Shown: positions 1-11,463, counted from the first letter of the stretch. The stretch: 64,000 bases of DNA from Adiantum capillus-veneris (GCA_014529385.2 CM043962.1:84345621-84409620); one strand, 5' to 3'. Numbers and translations are program-made. Notes: generated from the letters alone by a model not told the origin.

Positions 1-90
1 TCCATGTCTTTCTCTTTTGCAACTGGGTATTAATGTCTTGTCACTCTGTTTTGTACCTGGGTATGCTCTTAGATGTGTCCAATTTCATCT

Positions 91-156
91 GCCACAAGGG
101 CGCGCATTTGCACAGTTCATCAGCTGATGGAAAGCCCCAATGCGCGCCCTTGTGGC
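91..156. repeat. Perfect 18-bp inverted repeat (hairpin)
   Basis: The left arm (91-108, GCCACAAGGGCGCGCATT) is the exact reverse complement of 139-156. The 30-nt loop holds its own 12-bp palindrome, CATCAGCTGATG, at 118-129. It could be a small foldback element or a hairpin RNA precursor. No flanking duplication is clear. Confidence 0.75.
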
Positions 157-392
157 AACATATTTTAGGGACTTCCAAGCCCTTTACTAGGCACATACAT
201 AACTTTGGAAGCCTAGATATAACAAAGTATGCATTTTTAAAATTTTAATGCCTGCTAGACCCTTTAGTAGTCATAGGAGAAATTATGGTGCTTCTCATAC
301 ACAATGGAAGCCCAACATATAAGAAATTCAAAACCTTGCAAGAAAGAGAGTCATAGACAGCAAAAAGTAGTTTCATTAAAGAAATCAATGCT

Positions 393-824
393 TTACATGA
401 TATCCAACTTTTGCTTTAGGATCTTTCTAATTACAATTTTCTGGCGCTTGGCCTTTTGGGGTGGCTCCCTGTTAAGTAAAGTGGTTGTGATTTCTTGGGT
501 GTCATTAACCCCTACAGCTTGGTTCATGCCGACATGGGCAATAAGGCGCCCGCGAAAGTTTACACCGAAAGTGGATATTGCAAAATCTTTCTTTACAAGC
601 ACTACAAGGTTGGCCGTTTGGGCAAGTGTTGTTAAACACAATGCCTTGGAGAGTGAACGGAGAGCAAAAATGTTGTAGCAACCATTGGGAGAGTAGTCGG
701 CATGGACAAACACCACGACACCAGTGGGAAGTGTGCCGAGGTAGTGAGCAAGTGCCGCTTGAGGTCCGAACGGCGTCCTCCTCCCCCCTGACCATTGCGC
801 CCAGGCGTCAACCTCCAGAACATC
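393..824 (-). CDS. Possible second exon of the 920-1942 gene
   Basis: On the minus strand an acceptor (TTCTGCAG just before 824) opens a 143-codon frame with no stop until 393. It begins DVLEVDAWAQW and ends in a basic, nuclear-signal-like stretch (PPQKAKRQKIVIRK). It joins the upstream 340-codon frame in phase 0 across a 95-nt intron (825-919), but the last codon of the upstream exon is TAG. Either the stop is a recent mutation, or this is 3' UTR or an alternative product. I do not recognise the protein family. Lying in the same unit as a CACTA end, it could be transposon-associated or captured host sequence. Confidence 0.4.
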   Translation of the reverse strand, partial: DVLEVDAWAQWSGGRRTPFGPQAALAHYLGTLPTGVVVFVHADYSPNGCYNIFALRSLSKALCLTTLAQTANLVVLVKKDFAISTFGVNFRGRLIAHVGMNQAVGVNDTQEITTTLLNREPPQKAKRQKIVIRKILKQKLDIM

Positions 825-919
825 CTGCAGAACATAGGTTTTCTGAGATATGGCACAGAATTATCATATAACATTAACAAAATCATTTGTAACAATCAAA
901 TGTAAGTGAGCATCTATAC

Positions 920-1942
920 CTATTGTCTACGATCCTCCTCATCGGCATCCGGGTGCAAGTAAAGATCCACGCTTGACTTTCCCTTTGGATCAAGCAAAAC
1001 AGGTGTTGCAGCAAATGGTGGTGAATCCAGTCTTGCGCGTTTAGCCAAACACATGGCTTGCACGGCCACAGAGACCTTGGCCTGCTCGGCCGCTGCCACC
1101 TCGGCTTGTGCAATCGCCACTGTGTTCACCAAAGTATTCCCCATGGGCAGTAGGAGATCATCGTCATGGGAGGTGGTGGTATAAAGATCAAACTTGCCAT
1201 GGGCATCGAGGATGGCGAAACACTCATCCATGCGAAGCTCAAAGGATTTCTCCAGATCGTGCATAAACACAAACTCCTCCCCACCCACCACAATGGAGGA
1301 GAAGCGGGTAATCTCTACCTCAGGGATGGCATCCCGAGTGGTGATTCCTTCTGGCGGTCCGGAGGATGAACCGACTGATGGAGAGGCCTCCAAGAGGCCT
1401 TGAATCCCTACAGGGTAGGTCAAGGCAAGTGTCCTCTCCTCTGCGGATGAGTCAATGGCCGCGGGCTTGGGGTCCTTCACATCAGCCAATACCCTGCCGA
1501 TCTGCAAGTGAGGTAGCACTACGTCAGGGCCTGCTGGGCACTCGTGAAGGAGGAAGATCATTATGGCCTGAACAGAGAAAAAAGTGTTTCCGATCCTTCC
1601 CTTACGCATTGCTTGCACATCCACAGCTTCAAGCCGAACATATTGTCCGACGGGTTGTGCTATGGTGGCAAAGCGTGCAAGCCGCTGATGAAATGGCCTG
1701 TCCCCTTGGTAGATGTGGTGGAGAAGGCCTTCAGGGACCCATTGCCCTGGCCGGTTTGGTAACTCAACAATGAATCTCCCCATGCACGTGGAAATGTATG
1801 AAGTAATGTTCTCAAGAGATTGAGAGTGGAGGGTCAAGGTGGTTTCCAAATCGGGTTGGGTTGTGAAAAATGCTTGAAGCTCAGGGCGATTTGCATGCCC
1901 AACCTCAGTAAGGAATGCATCTAAAGCACTAGTAGTATCCAT
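920..1942 (-). CDS. Unrecognised 340-aa protein
   Basis: An intact minus-strand frame runs from ATG at 1942 (MDTTSALDAFL) to TAG at 920. Upstream in-frame sequence reaches 1984 without an ATG, so 1942 is the best start. A TATA box lies about 80 nt upstream. The protein is soluble-looking. It has an N-terminal half rich in aromatic and charged residues (around ITSYISTCMGRFIVELPN), an acidic middle, an Ala-rich helix (AQAEVAAAEQAKVSVAVQ) and a KRARLDSPP basic motif suggesting nuclear entry. The stop falls exactly at a consensus donor (TAG|GTATAG), with an in-phase open exon 95 nt downstream. I do not recognise the family. Its position divergent to an En/Spm-like gene makes a transposon accessory protein possible. 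Confidence 0.5.
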   Translation of the reverse strand: MDTTSALDAFLTEVGHANRPELQAFFTTQPDLETTLTLHSQSLENITSYISTCMGRFIVELPNRPGQWVPEGLLHHIYQGDRPFHQRLARFATIAQPVGQYVRLEAVDVQAMRKGRIGNTFFSVQAIMIFLLHECPAGPDVVLPHLQIGRVLADVKDPKPAAIDSSAEERTLALTYPVGIQGLLEASPSVGSSSGPPEGITTRDAIPEVEITRFSSIVVGGEEFVFMHDLEKSFELRMDECFAILDAHGKFDLYTTTSHDDDLLLPMGNTLVNTVAIAQAEVAAAEQAKVSVAVQAMCLAKRARLDSPPFAATPVLLDPKGKSSVDLYLHPDADEEDRRQ

Positions 1943-2020
1943 TTCTTCTCTTTGCGTGATTGGGTATGCTAGGTCTCTCTGCAATGCTGGGATGAAAATG
2001 GTGAAATGAGGAGGTGGTCC

Positions 2021-2030
2021 TCCTTATATA
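2021..2030 (-). promoter_or_regulatory. TATA box for the 920-1942 gene
   Basis: The minus strand reads TATATAAGGA about 80 nt before the chosen ATG at 1942. This spacing suits a TATA box with a short 5' UTR. Confidence 0.5.
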
Positions 2031-2322
2031 GACATATTCCATCTCGAAAAAAATAAAAAATATGCATTTAAAAAATAAATTTACACCACCTTAAAACTCA
2101 AGTACAAAATCAAGTACAACACCTTAAAACTTTTCAAAATCTTTAATAAAATATCCAATATATAAACGATTAAAGTTACAAGCCAATTCACTTAGACAAG
2201 ATGATTTCATCTATAGCCCAATCTTTGTAAACAAGCATAGTGGCCTCCATCCGCCTTCCAATCTATACAACCAAAAATGGCCAATCAAAATACAAAAACC
2301 CACAAAAAATAAGAAAAGGTAG

Positions 2323-3480
2323 CTAAGCAAGCACAAAGCAGACCTTGCGTTGTTCTAGTTTGAAACTTGCATTACCGACATCCTCGAATCCCATTATGAG
2401 AAAGTGTTCCCGAAGATTGGCAAGAGTCCAATGCGGATTCACTTCAACCACCTCCACCTCGTTATTGGGCATGCAGACACGAATTTCAAAGGATTGAATC
2501 TCTTCGGCTGTCAGCTGCAAGGGTATCCATTTGCCACGTTAGTGCATCCACCTCTCATAGCTAAACCGTGCATACAAGGTGCACCTTGCTTTCAAATACC
2601 GAAGGAAAAGTTGTGTGGGGGACACATTGCACTTATAACGGTCACCATCATGCAAACCGCCAACATAGCCCCAATTGACACCTAGAATGGTGTCCATTGC
2701 ATCTATGTCAACTTCTTTGCAAACAAACATTGTTGGTGTTTCTACAATCGGCAGGAGCGGAATGCATGCACAAACAAATGAATGGGACAATGCCAACTGA
2801 GACCCACCAATCTGGTTGCCTTACCAGACTTTAGGGACCCTTGGAAATCTTGCAGCACCTTGCGCTTGAAAGAAAGCAAAGCCCAATGGTCTGGAGTTGG
2901 CCATTCTGCACTCTGCAATGAGGGTGTCTCCACGGCTTCTAACCTACCATAGCTTTGGCTTGACTTCGGCACCACGTACTTGTGGGAGTACATGAATATT
3001 CGCTGCTCGGTAAGTTTTTTCGATGAAACATTAGGAAACATAAGCTCCCCAATGTGAGCATGCACAACCATGAACGTGCCTGAGAGGCACTCAAGCGGCT
3101 ACTCCTCAACTAAGCTGGATGGAAAAACATCTTTACAAATGCCCTTAGTTAAACATAATGATCACATAAACGTAAACATGACATATGCATGGGATAGCTA
3201 AACCATGAAAACTTACAATGAGGTGCAAATTGAGTTGAAGCTCTCTTGAGGTGGAGCTCAGCTGCACTGTAGACGTGTTGCACGATGGCCACCATTCCGT
3301 ACTTTGTTTCTTTGAATGCCAATAGCCGGCCCTTCCAATGACGTTCCAATACGCCTCGACACCGTACGCGATGAGGTCAAGCACGTGACGGTTGCATGTA
3401 GATCCATGCACCCTTCTTGAATACTTGTGGGATCCATACCCCCTCTGAGTCTTTTGTGTTGTGCAACACAATCTCCTCTA
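2323..3480 (-). pseudogene. Broken multi-exon-like ORFs, family unknown
   Basis: Several minus-strand frames look protein-like but do not join cleanly. 3480-3210 shifts frame twice (EEIVLHNTKDSEGVW, then VLDLIAYGVEAYWNVIG, then GMVAIVQHVYSAAELHLK). 3071-2742 contains TPDHWALLSFKRKVLQDF. 2796-2539 contains VDIDAMDTILGVNWGYVGGL. 2520-2323 (FEIRVCMPNNEVEVVEV, then HWTLANLREHF) resembles a ubiquitin-like fold by pattern only. Candidate splice sites exist (for example TTGCAG at 2521 and GTAAGT near 3217), but I could not build one continuous model. It is a decayed gene or transposon ORF read towards the 920-1942 gene. A purine-rich stretch (3560-3860) separates it from the divergent gene at 4223. 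Confidence 0.35.
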
Positions 3481-3559
3481 TCTCTGGTTTGGGCCGTCTA
3501 TGCGTGGACATGCTTGGGAAGTTGGGCTTAGGAAGGGATTTGAAAGGGTTGAGTACTGA

Positions 3560-3860
3560 GGGGAGGGTGAGGTGAGCTGCCTATGGTGGATATGGTGGCT
3601 TTGACAGTGGAGATAGAGAAAGAGGGGAGGAGTGAGAGGTAGAGAGGTAGAGAGGATAGTGGATCTGTGGGTTATGGAGTGTGGGACTGTAGAGGGTTGA
3701 TGGAGGTGTGAGAGAAGGGGGAGCTATGGAGAGAGAGAAAGAGAGTGGTGGAAAGCTTTTGGCTATGGCCTCCTTGACTGTGGAGAGAGAATGGGAGGAG
3801 GGAGAAGAGGGAGAGTGTGGGAGAGAAAAGTAATGAGGGAGAGAGAGAAAAGTGTATTTT
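3560..3860. repeat. Purine-rich (GA/GGA) intergenic tract
   Basis: About 300 bp are almost only G and A on the + strand, with runs of GAGAGA and GTAGAGAG. It separates the divergent ORFs ending near 3480 and starting at 4223. No gene is seen in it. Confidence 0.6.
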
Positions 3861-4222
3861 TGGGGGGAAAAATTGACTTTTTAAAGTTAGTTTATGTTTT
3901 GGGGCAGTTTTGGAGGCAAATGGGTCAACTTTGTAACTTTTAAAAAAATTTCAATTGATAGGGTTTTTAAGCATGCACGTTTTTTTTTGGGGGGTCCCTC
4001 CCTCTTTTATGACACCTCTCTCCTCCTATTTACCCCCCTCCCCCCCCCTAACCTACCTCCCACCTCTCTCTAAGAACCAAGCATTGAAGAGGGAGACAAT
4101 TAGGCTGCACCCCTACCATTCCTCCCCCTCTCGGTGATATCCCAAGAGCCTTCTCATTGGTTCTCCCTTAAGCCTTCACTAATCAAAAAGGCCCAAGGAG
4201 AGTCCATATTTTTCCTAATGGT

Positions 4223-4411
4223 ATGGCAGAGGAAGCTGACAGATATACGAGGGATGACGCAGACGAGCCAGAATTGACACTTGTAGATGAAGATGCAATG
4301 GATGAAGACAATCTGCCAGAACGAGTTGGGGCAGAGTTATGTTTGCAATTAGAGATAGACGATGATACGGTGCAAGATCTTATCGATGATGCCTCACTCG
4401 TCGAGGCCTAA
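4223..4411 (+). CDS. Short acidic ORF in CACTA unit
   Basis: A 62-codon frame (MAEEADRYTRDDADEPEL, ending DDTVQDLIDDASLVEA) with a strongly acidic composition. Its stop is followed within six bases by a consensus donor (GTAAGTG at 4417). The matching acceptor (TTTGTGCAG) lies just before 4510, where a second reading frame starts. It is likely the first exon or leader ORF of the En/Spm-type accessory gene. Either the stop has broken the gene, or this is an upstream ORF. The acidic region recalls N-terminal parts of plant transposon accessory proteins, but I cannot name a domain. Confidence 0.4.
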   Translation: MAEEADRYTRDDADEPELTLVDEDAMDEDNLPERVGAELCLQLEIDDDTVQDLIDDASLVEA

Positions 4412-4509
4412 GCCTGTAAGTGTTTGTGTGAAGACTTTGATTTAAAATTAAGCTTAAAGTTAATTTAAACAACTGTGTTCTGACGCTTATTTTACTTTCT
4501 TTGTGCAGG

Positions 4510-5634
4510 ACTTTAGTATGGCAGACGAGATTCTAGATCCCGCTTCCATGAGTGCAAATGCATTCATGGGCTTCGTTACACGGATGACGCCTGCTCAGAT
4601 GGAAGAGGCTTCTTAGTACTGGGTAGCCAGAGGCACGGGTACTACACCTCCGGGCTTCACACCCGAGGGACGACGCCTAGGGGGGGGACGCCTATGGGTA
4701 CGACGCCTTCTTCTCCCATCACGGCCGCTTCGCCACCTAGGGGTGGGGCAGAGGCAGGTACGTCCTCATCTCCGTAGCACAGGCGCACTCGCCGATCTCG
4801 GCGATCGTCAGGTGGAGGTGGTGGTTGCTGTGGAGGAGGTTCCACAGATGCTTCGATCCCTCCTCGCTCACGACCCCCGTCTTACCCAGGCACACCTCTC
4901 GACACACCTCTTGGCACACCTCGGACACCTTGGGGGGCACACGATCCTAGTGCCTCCAAGCTCTATACTGTACGGGGAGATGGTTCTGTTGACATGGATA
5001 GAGTCGGGACTGAGATGCGACAGCGGATTCGCCAGCTCGTGGAGCTGTAGTTTTCGACCAGCATTCTAACGTCTTGGGATCAACAAGACAAGGAAAAAGT
5101 CACTTACATAGTGGAGACCATCTTGAGAGAGTACGAGCCTGCTCCGGGTTCTTTCATTGTTTCGGTGCGGTGGATCAAGGGTGTTGCACGGGACACCATC
5201 AAACATCGACGAGATGCAGCTCAGAAGGCTTTCAGAACCGGCTCGCCGAAGCCTTCGGGCATCCCACACGAGACGTGGCTGCAAATCAGGGAGGATGAGC
5301 GGACAGCGGCCACGCGGTTCAGACAGCAGCGTGAGGCCGCGCAGGTATGACAGATGACTAGGGGGACATCTCATCTTGGCAGCGGAGGCTTCGACACCTT
5401 TCGCTATGAGTTTGTGAGTTTCTAATCCAATCTTAACTATGGCGTTTTTTAAAACGCGATGAATCATGTATTCTTATTACTTTGATTTTTGTATAAACGC
5501 AGAATCTTGCGATGCATCGAGCTCCATCACGCGAGGAGGAGTCAGATGGATATCGCAGAGGTATCTATGAAGTACTGAATGATCTTGAAGCTTCAGGAGA
5601 GCCTGTAGACTGGGAGGCCTTACAGTCTCGCTGA
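4510..5634 (+). pseudogene. En/Spm-type (Transposase_24-like) accessory gene, broken
   Basis: After an acceptor at 4509 comes MADEILDPASMSANAF, with a stop at 4614. A second frame carries a Gly/Pro/Ser/Thr-rich region with repeated GTTP motifs, stops near 4776 and 5048, then a conserved-looking block: IVETILREYEPAPGSF, RWIKGVARDTIKHRRD, ERTAATRFRQQREAAQ, then SHLGSGGFDTFRYEF. A GTGAGT...ACGCAG intron (about 5415-5502) leads to NLAMHRAPSREEESDGYRRG and a stop at 5634. The order (Trp-containing block, basic helix, then a short HxGSGGF-like motif followed by a motif like the family's APT/E box) is the pattern of plant Ptta/En/Spm accessory proteins, which bind subterminal repeats of CACTA elements. 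No TNP2-type transposase is visible. Two or more in-frame stops show it is dead. Confidence 0.55.
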
Positions 5635-5869
5635 TCCCTTGAGGTGAGACGTTAATATGTGTGAGTTGATTTAATTAAGTCAGTATATGTGAAGTAATAT
5701 CAATACTAATTTTGTGAGTTTTCCTATGTGCAGTTTGCGACGCCTAGTCATTAGTGGACTAGATTTCATCTATATGCTTTGTGAGACACAGACACGCTTT
5801 TGTGTCTCTTTTTTGTACAAACAGTTAGTGTTCAGACAGTTATTGTTTCCCTTATGGTTATGATTATTG

Positions 5870-6080
5870 TCATTGTCATTGTATAGACAGTTATTGTTTC
5901 TCTTTCTGGTTATGCTTATGGTTATTGTTAATTTTGTTTATGGTTATGGTTATCTACATTATGGTTTTGATCAAAGTGGTTATAGCCGGTTTTGGTTTTA
6001 AGTTATGGTTATGCTTTTAAGTTATGGTTATGGTTCGTTATGGTTATGCTTTTAAGTTATGGCTATGCTTTTCAGTTGGT
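5870..6080. repeat. GGTTATG-type minisatellite
   Basis: Degenerate tandem copies of GTTATGGTTATG and of a longer unit (TTATGGTTATGCTTTTAAG) lie just inside the CACTA 3' end. AGACAGTTATTGTTTC also occurs twice nearby (5834 and 5886). It is not telomeric. Confidence 0.6.
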
Positions 6081-6344
6081 ACGGTTGTCTTTCATTGGCT
6101 TTAAATCTCATGTGAGATCCTACAGGATAGCATGTAGGAGGCGTATACATGATATGGTTTTTTTGGAAAAGTTTATGTAAAAACAAAGGGAACTTTGCCG
6201 AAATTTCTGCGTGCGGGAGCATGGTTGATATTTTGCTGTTGCTCGCTTTCTTGGGCAGAGGGCAGAAATTCTGGCTGTGGCTGTGTCCATCTTTTAACTG
6301 GGCACAGGCCAGGCTACCTGCCCTCTGCCCAAGAAATTTTTTTT

Positions 6345-6480
6345 CTGCTATGGTCGTCGCTATATGCGTCGCTATGCCCGTCGCTATCCGCGTCGCTAAT
6401 AGCGAATGGTTTCACAGCGACGCGCATAGCGACGGGCAACGTCGATGTATGCGTCGATAACACCTGTTTTTGTTGTAGTG
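6345..6480 (+). mobile_element. CACTA transposon right terminus with subterminal repeats
   Basis: The element ends at 6480 with TGTTTTTGTTGTAGTG, the reverse complement of the plant CACTA terminus (CACTACAACAAAAACA). Just inside are at least five CGTCGCTAT-type subterminal repeats in both orientations (6355-6400, and inverted 6416-6440), able to form a hairpin. The next three bases (TAA) would be one copy of the 3-bp target duplication. No matching left end occurs between 1 and 6345, so the element is truncated or starts before the window. Confidence 0.75.
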
Positions 6481-6852
6481 TAATATGCACAAACATAGCC
6501 AGTTCTCACTGAATGCTTTTGTATGGATGTAGGTAACAACTGGATCGTTCTCCTCGTAGAATTAGTGGAGGTTTGTCTCTAGGGACTGGATATCTTTGAA
6601 GCGGGTCAAATCAATAGCAATATTTGGAGAAAGGAAAATCTACATTAAAAAATTTTTCATTCAGTAGAGGTTTTGACTAATGTAAAATATTAAAGAAAAC
6701 ATTGACAAGGTGTTATATACATGTAACTTATCTTTGGGTATATTGTCAATGTCCTTGTACATTTATCATTGCCCTTGTCCATATGTAAAATCTGATCTAC
6801 TTCATTGTATGATTCAATAATTTGTATAATCAAACTACTGTTAGGCATTTCA

Positions 6853-7187
<335 letters not shown>

Positions 7188-7189
7188 TA

Positions 7190-7852
7190 TATGGCATACT
7201 TACCATTGGCATGTCCACTCGGAAAATACCTAGCATTTGGGCGAACATTTTTCCAGTAAAAATCTCACACTTAAAATATACAACAATGAAAAATGGACAG
7301 CGTGCCACCAGAAATATACTATTTTTTAACCATGAAATAGGCAACTACGTCACTAGGAGACGAATAATGGAATGGACAAGAGATAGAAGCAGGCTCCAAT
7401 CGGATCCCAAGGAGTTTTTTTAAAAATAAACAAGCCGTATGGCTTTTTGTAACGATTTCCAGAATGCAACAACTTTTCCCTTATGTTTGAAGTTCTTCAA
7501 AAGTTGTACAAAACCTTTGAATTAATGATTAAGTCCCTAGTTTGTCAAGGATAATATATATATATATATATATTTTTTTTTTCATATGGGTGATAAGTGA
7601 TAATCCTATATGCCAAGTGGTTTTTAAGCAACATACGTTCGGTGGTTGGATGTTCCCCGAAAAGGAAAAACCTCACTGAGGTACATTAAGTGCACTGCAT
7701 GTAGCGTGGCTCAATATCCAGCTTATAAAAAAGCCTTGTACAAAGGTTGCAACTCACCTATAGAGCCAATAAATCTCACATGCACACGGTGAGGCCTTGC
7801 TTTGTAGTGCACACACACACAGTTTCTCAGCAACCAGTGCTAGTGATAAGTA

Positions 7853-7885
<33 letters not shown>

Positions 7886-9819
7886 TACGTATTGGCCCCT
7901 TGGGCTACAACATGCGCACACACACACCTTTGCAACAAGTAATGCAAGCTTGAAGAATGATCTCTGCTCATAGTAACCTGGGTGGGCAAACATCGGATGG
8001 ATTGTTTCTCCACTCCTTTGCATAAAACCAAAGGTAAATAGTGACTTTTTTCTCTCAAAATTGCATGATACACAACTGAAAAGGAACCACATGGGGTGGC
8101 AATTACACACCCATATACACACACAAAATTATATGCATGAGGTATTAAAAGGTCTATGTATCATGTATGTTTCCATCATTAAAATACCATCATTAAAATG
8201 CGCATGTACTTAGCCGGAAAGGAACGTACATGGGGTCGCAGTTATACATCCATTCACACACACATACATATTTATCAAGCGATCTGTGTAGCATATATGT
8301 TGCCGTAACGGCATAGGCGATTGGTCATGCAACAAAAACATACACACACAAGCGCATGAACATGCGTACTTATAGGTTTTTTAATACTGTGTGATAGTTT
8401 TTGGATTTCACACATGCACGCATACACGTACACACAGGCATGCACACAAAGATCCGCACAACACATGGAGAAGGCTCTCAAATAGGTAACACAGTAGCAT
8501 ATACACACATACATAGATAAATATGCATACAATCATACTCATATAGTATCACTAACGTATAACATAGGTGTTAACAAAATTAAAACATAGTATTGATCAT
8601 CATCCTAAAGCTAATGCCAATTGTATAAATATCATTTGGAAGTTTATGCTGTAACAGAGTTGCGGAATCTTGGGTAATAAGCATTTACGAGAGTGATAAA
8701 AATTACACAAATGACGACGGTTGCAAGTACTATTAAGGTACCAGGTTACATATGTTTTGAGTACTTACATAAGTTTTCTATAGTTTCTGAGTAAGAACCT
8801 AAATCGATAGAATAAAAAAATAGGTTCTTTTTGTATTAAGTGCTTTCCTCCGGAAAGATGTAAAGTCCAAAAAAGAAGAAACCATAAAATCTTTGGTAAT
8901 TAGAAGGCATGAATATGGGTGTTGGTAAAGATATGGCTCCTTTGTTATGACAACCTCCTGTGAGGGAAAAAAATTAGTGATTACTTTTGGTTTTTTTTAT
9001 AAAAAGAGTGATGTTACAAAGGAAATGTTGCCAAAATTTCCACAATTTAGGAAACATATCTATGATAGAGAGAAAATATCACAAGTAATTAACACTTCTG
9101 TTGGTTCTCAAGATGATAATAGGTAGTTGGGTGTATATACCATAGTATGTAACATTTGGTGGACTCATAAAAGATATATTGGTATACTCACAAGTGATTA
9201 TAAATTGGGGCAAAAGGTAGGGCTCTTACATAGGATATTGACCAAATGTTTCTAATTCTCTCTGATAAACAGGGTTATAGACAGATTGCTCGGATAAGCA
9301 TCACTCAGGACACATTTAAGTTACAACACATTTGGGACAAGCTTATGGGTGCACATAGTAGGCAAAAGAAAACCAAGCCAATAGCAATTAGGGACCCTAT
9401 CTCCAAACCATGTAAACCCATCAAACTTTTCAAAGATGGTAATAGACCCTACTTGCATAGACGAGCTAAAGAAAACATAATATATATTTAGGAGTGTAGT
9501 TGGGTTCTGGGATGTGACAGCGATAACATGCAGTGGGGTTTTCTTGGATACCTATCACCCATTTAGCACAAATTAGTTCTAATTAATTGTAATGGTGGCT
9601 GGTTGGCAGGTAAAAATCCCCGCCCTCATCTGATAGGAGTTCCGGCTAAAACTCCTACTCTGTCATGTAGCAAAGTATCATGTAATGGATTGTTTATGTA
9701 TCAAGAAATTCACCGCTTTCTTTTTTCAATGTTTTATTTACACAATATGTTTTTCAAATAGTATTTAAGTCTCTTAGTATATGATTTTAATTGATGGAAT
9801 TTTAAATTCAAACACACGT

Positions 9820-9879
<60 letters not shown>

Positions 9880-10249
9880 ACCCCTGTCTGCATAGAGTAA
9901 AATTGCAACAAAATCTTCGGTAGATTTTGAGCTCGCCTTGAAGAAATTAGATACATTTTCATGCTGTCCTCTCTCTCCTCTCTCTCTCTCTCTCTCATAC
10001 ACACACACACACACACACACTCACACACACATGCACATTGTTTGTAAAAGACCAAGGTTTAATATATTTTTAATCGGTTAAAATTGCAAAGTCTTGGGTA
10101 GATTCCAAAATTTCCTTGTAGGAAACTAGTAAAATTGCACAAGTTTTAGTGCAATCATCGACCAAATCTTGAGAGTTTTAAACATTCTCAAATTTTCTTC
10201 AATTAGGATTTCTTTTTTGGTAAACTATGCATCCACACATTCAATCAAA

Positions 10250-10301
<52 letters not shown>

Positions 10302-10440
10302 GTGACCTATAGCCTTAATTGAAGAGCAGAATGCCCTCTACGCATTCATGTAAAGAAAAAAAAATATAGAGTTATGGAAGGTGTTTTTGTAGTAGCACTT
10401 TTGAAGTGAACATGTTCAAGAAAGTTGACTCTCATCTTTT
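7190..10440. other. Gene-free microsatellite-rich stretch
   Basis: Contains (TA)n at 7553-7572, (CA)n at 7855-7882, a diverged pair of ~60-bp repeats (8078-8140 and 8212-8272), (CA)n at 9817-9875, (CT)n(CA)n at 9968-10030 and (CT)n at 10253-10299. A weak plus-strand frame at 9246-9491 (DKQGYRQIARISITQDTFK) has no recognisable domain. I see no gene. Confidence 0.7.
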
Positions 10441-10452
10441 ATTTTACATACA

Positions 10453-11411
10453 ATGTCTTCCAGCACTCGCAAGGGTTCTTCTTCTTCAACAAGGTCCACA
10501 ATCATTGTAGAAAATTAGACAAAATCTCGCAAGTGTGGAGATAGTAACATAACCACTCAATTGACGACATCAAAAACCATGATCATGGCATACTTGGTAT
10601 AGTTTCTAGAGACCGTAAACAAACAAGGTGAAGACTTACAGACACTTGCAATGGAGAATGGCACACTAAGGTTTCTTCTGGTTGAGAATGACAATCTCAA
10701 GTGGACACTTGAGATGCAAACAACACGTTTGATGCAACTTGAAGAGGAAGTCAAGGAATGTTGTGGACTTGAATGCTTTGAAGGAGTGCATGAGCAAAGT
10801 AGAGCACGGCCATGTATTGAAAGAGGCAAAATTTGACACCATAAGCCGGATGTATTTGACATGAAAAGTATATGCACAAACAAGTCTTAGGATGATATAT
10901 GTGGTAGCAATGTGTTTTCTACTTTCTCCCTCATGCAAGCTATGGCTCAAACAAAGAATGTTGAGAATGTGGATATGCAGGAGTTAAAGGATTGGAAGCG
11001 ACATTCAAAGAACATTGTTATTTGTGGAATTCCCAAAAACAAGTTATAGACGCCTCCTTCTCTTGCCATTGTTATTGGGAAGATTTTTTCAAAAACCACT
11101 TTGGCATGTCCGGATTTATGGTCTATGGAGCACATAGAGTGGGTAAGCAAGGAGCTCCTCGCTAAAGAGAATGACCAATTGTATGCACCATGCTAGATGA
11201 GATCAAACAAAAGATTATCCTTTATAATAGTTGGATCAATTTGAAGGATATAAGATGTTTTGTATGTGAAGATTGCACTATTAAGCAACAAAATATGTGT
11301 CACAAGGCATATAAGGAAAGGAATAAGAAAAACAAGGAGATCTCTCATGAAGAAAATGTGCCCACGGGAGGAGGCAAGTCCCTCAAGAAAATAGGATTGT
11401 GCAACCTATGA
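10453..11411 (+). pseudogene. LINE ORF1-like remnant (coiled coil + RRM-like)
   Basis: The frame starts at 10453 (MSSSTRKGSSSS) and is broken by stops and frameshifts. A heptad-rich helix follows (LVENDNLKWTLEMQTTRL, MQLEEEVKE) at about 10675-10760. Further on, DWKRHSKNIVICGIPKN at about 10990-11040 matches the start of an L1-type ORF1 RNA-recognition domain (usually R..NLRI.GIPE). A second coiled or basic region occupies 11190-11411. It sits directly upstream of an endonuclease domain, as in non-LTR elements. ORF1 would bind LINE RNA. A host protein with similar parts is possible, but the decay argues against it. Confidence 0.45.
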
Positions 11412-11463
11412 GGCCAAGTTACAATTGAAAATATGCTTTTAGAATTGCAATGGATATCCATGA

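Larger units (their letters stand above)
4223..6480 (+). mobile_element. Partial CACTA (En/Spm-like) DNA transposon
   Basis: An En/Spm accessory-like gene lies upstream of a typical CACTA end and its subterminal repeats. The left boundary is unknown. The divergent minus-strand ORFs at 393-3480 may also lie inside the element. Stops in the accessory gene and no recognisable transposase imply a non-autonomous copy. Confidence 0.6.

Noticed and set aside
600-612. CACTACAAGG as left CACTA terminus
   Set aside because: It does not continue as CACTACAACAAAAACA and lies inside the open exon at 393-824, without subterminal repeats.
2323-2520. Ubiquitin-like gene
   Set aside because: The fold resemblance is by pattern only, with no conserved ubiquitin residues or GG end; kept only as part of a broken ORF group.
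5940-6080. Interstitial telomere repeat
   Set aside because: Units are GGTTATG with long variants, not TTTAGGG or TTAGGG.
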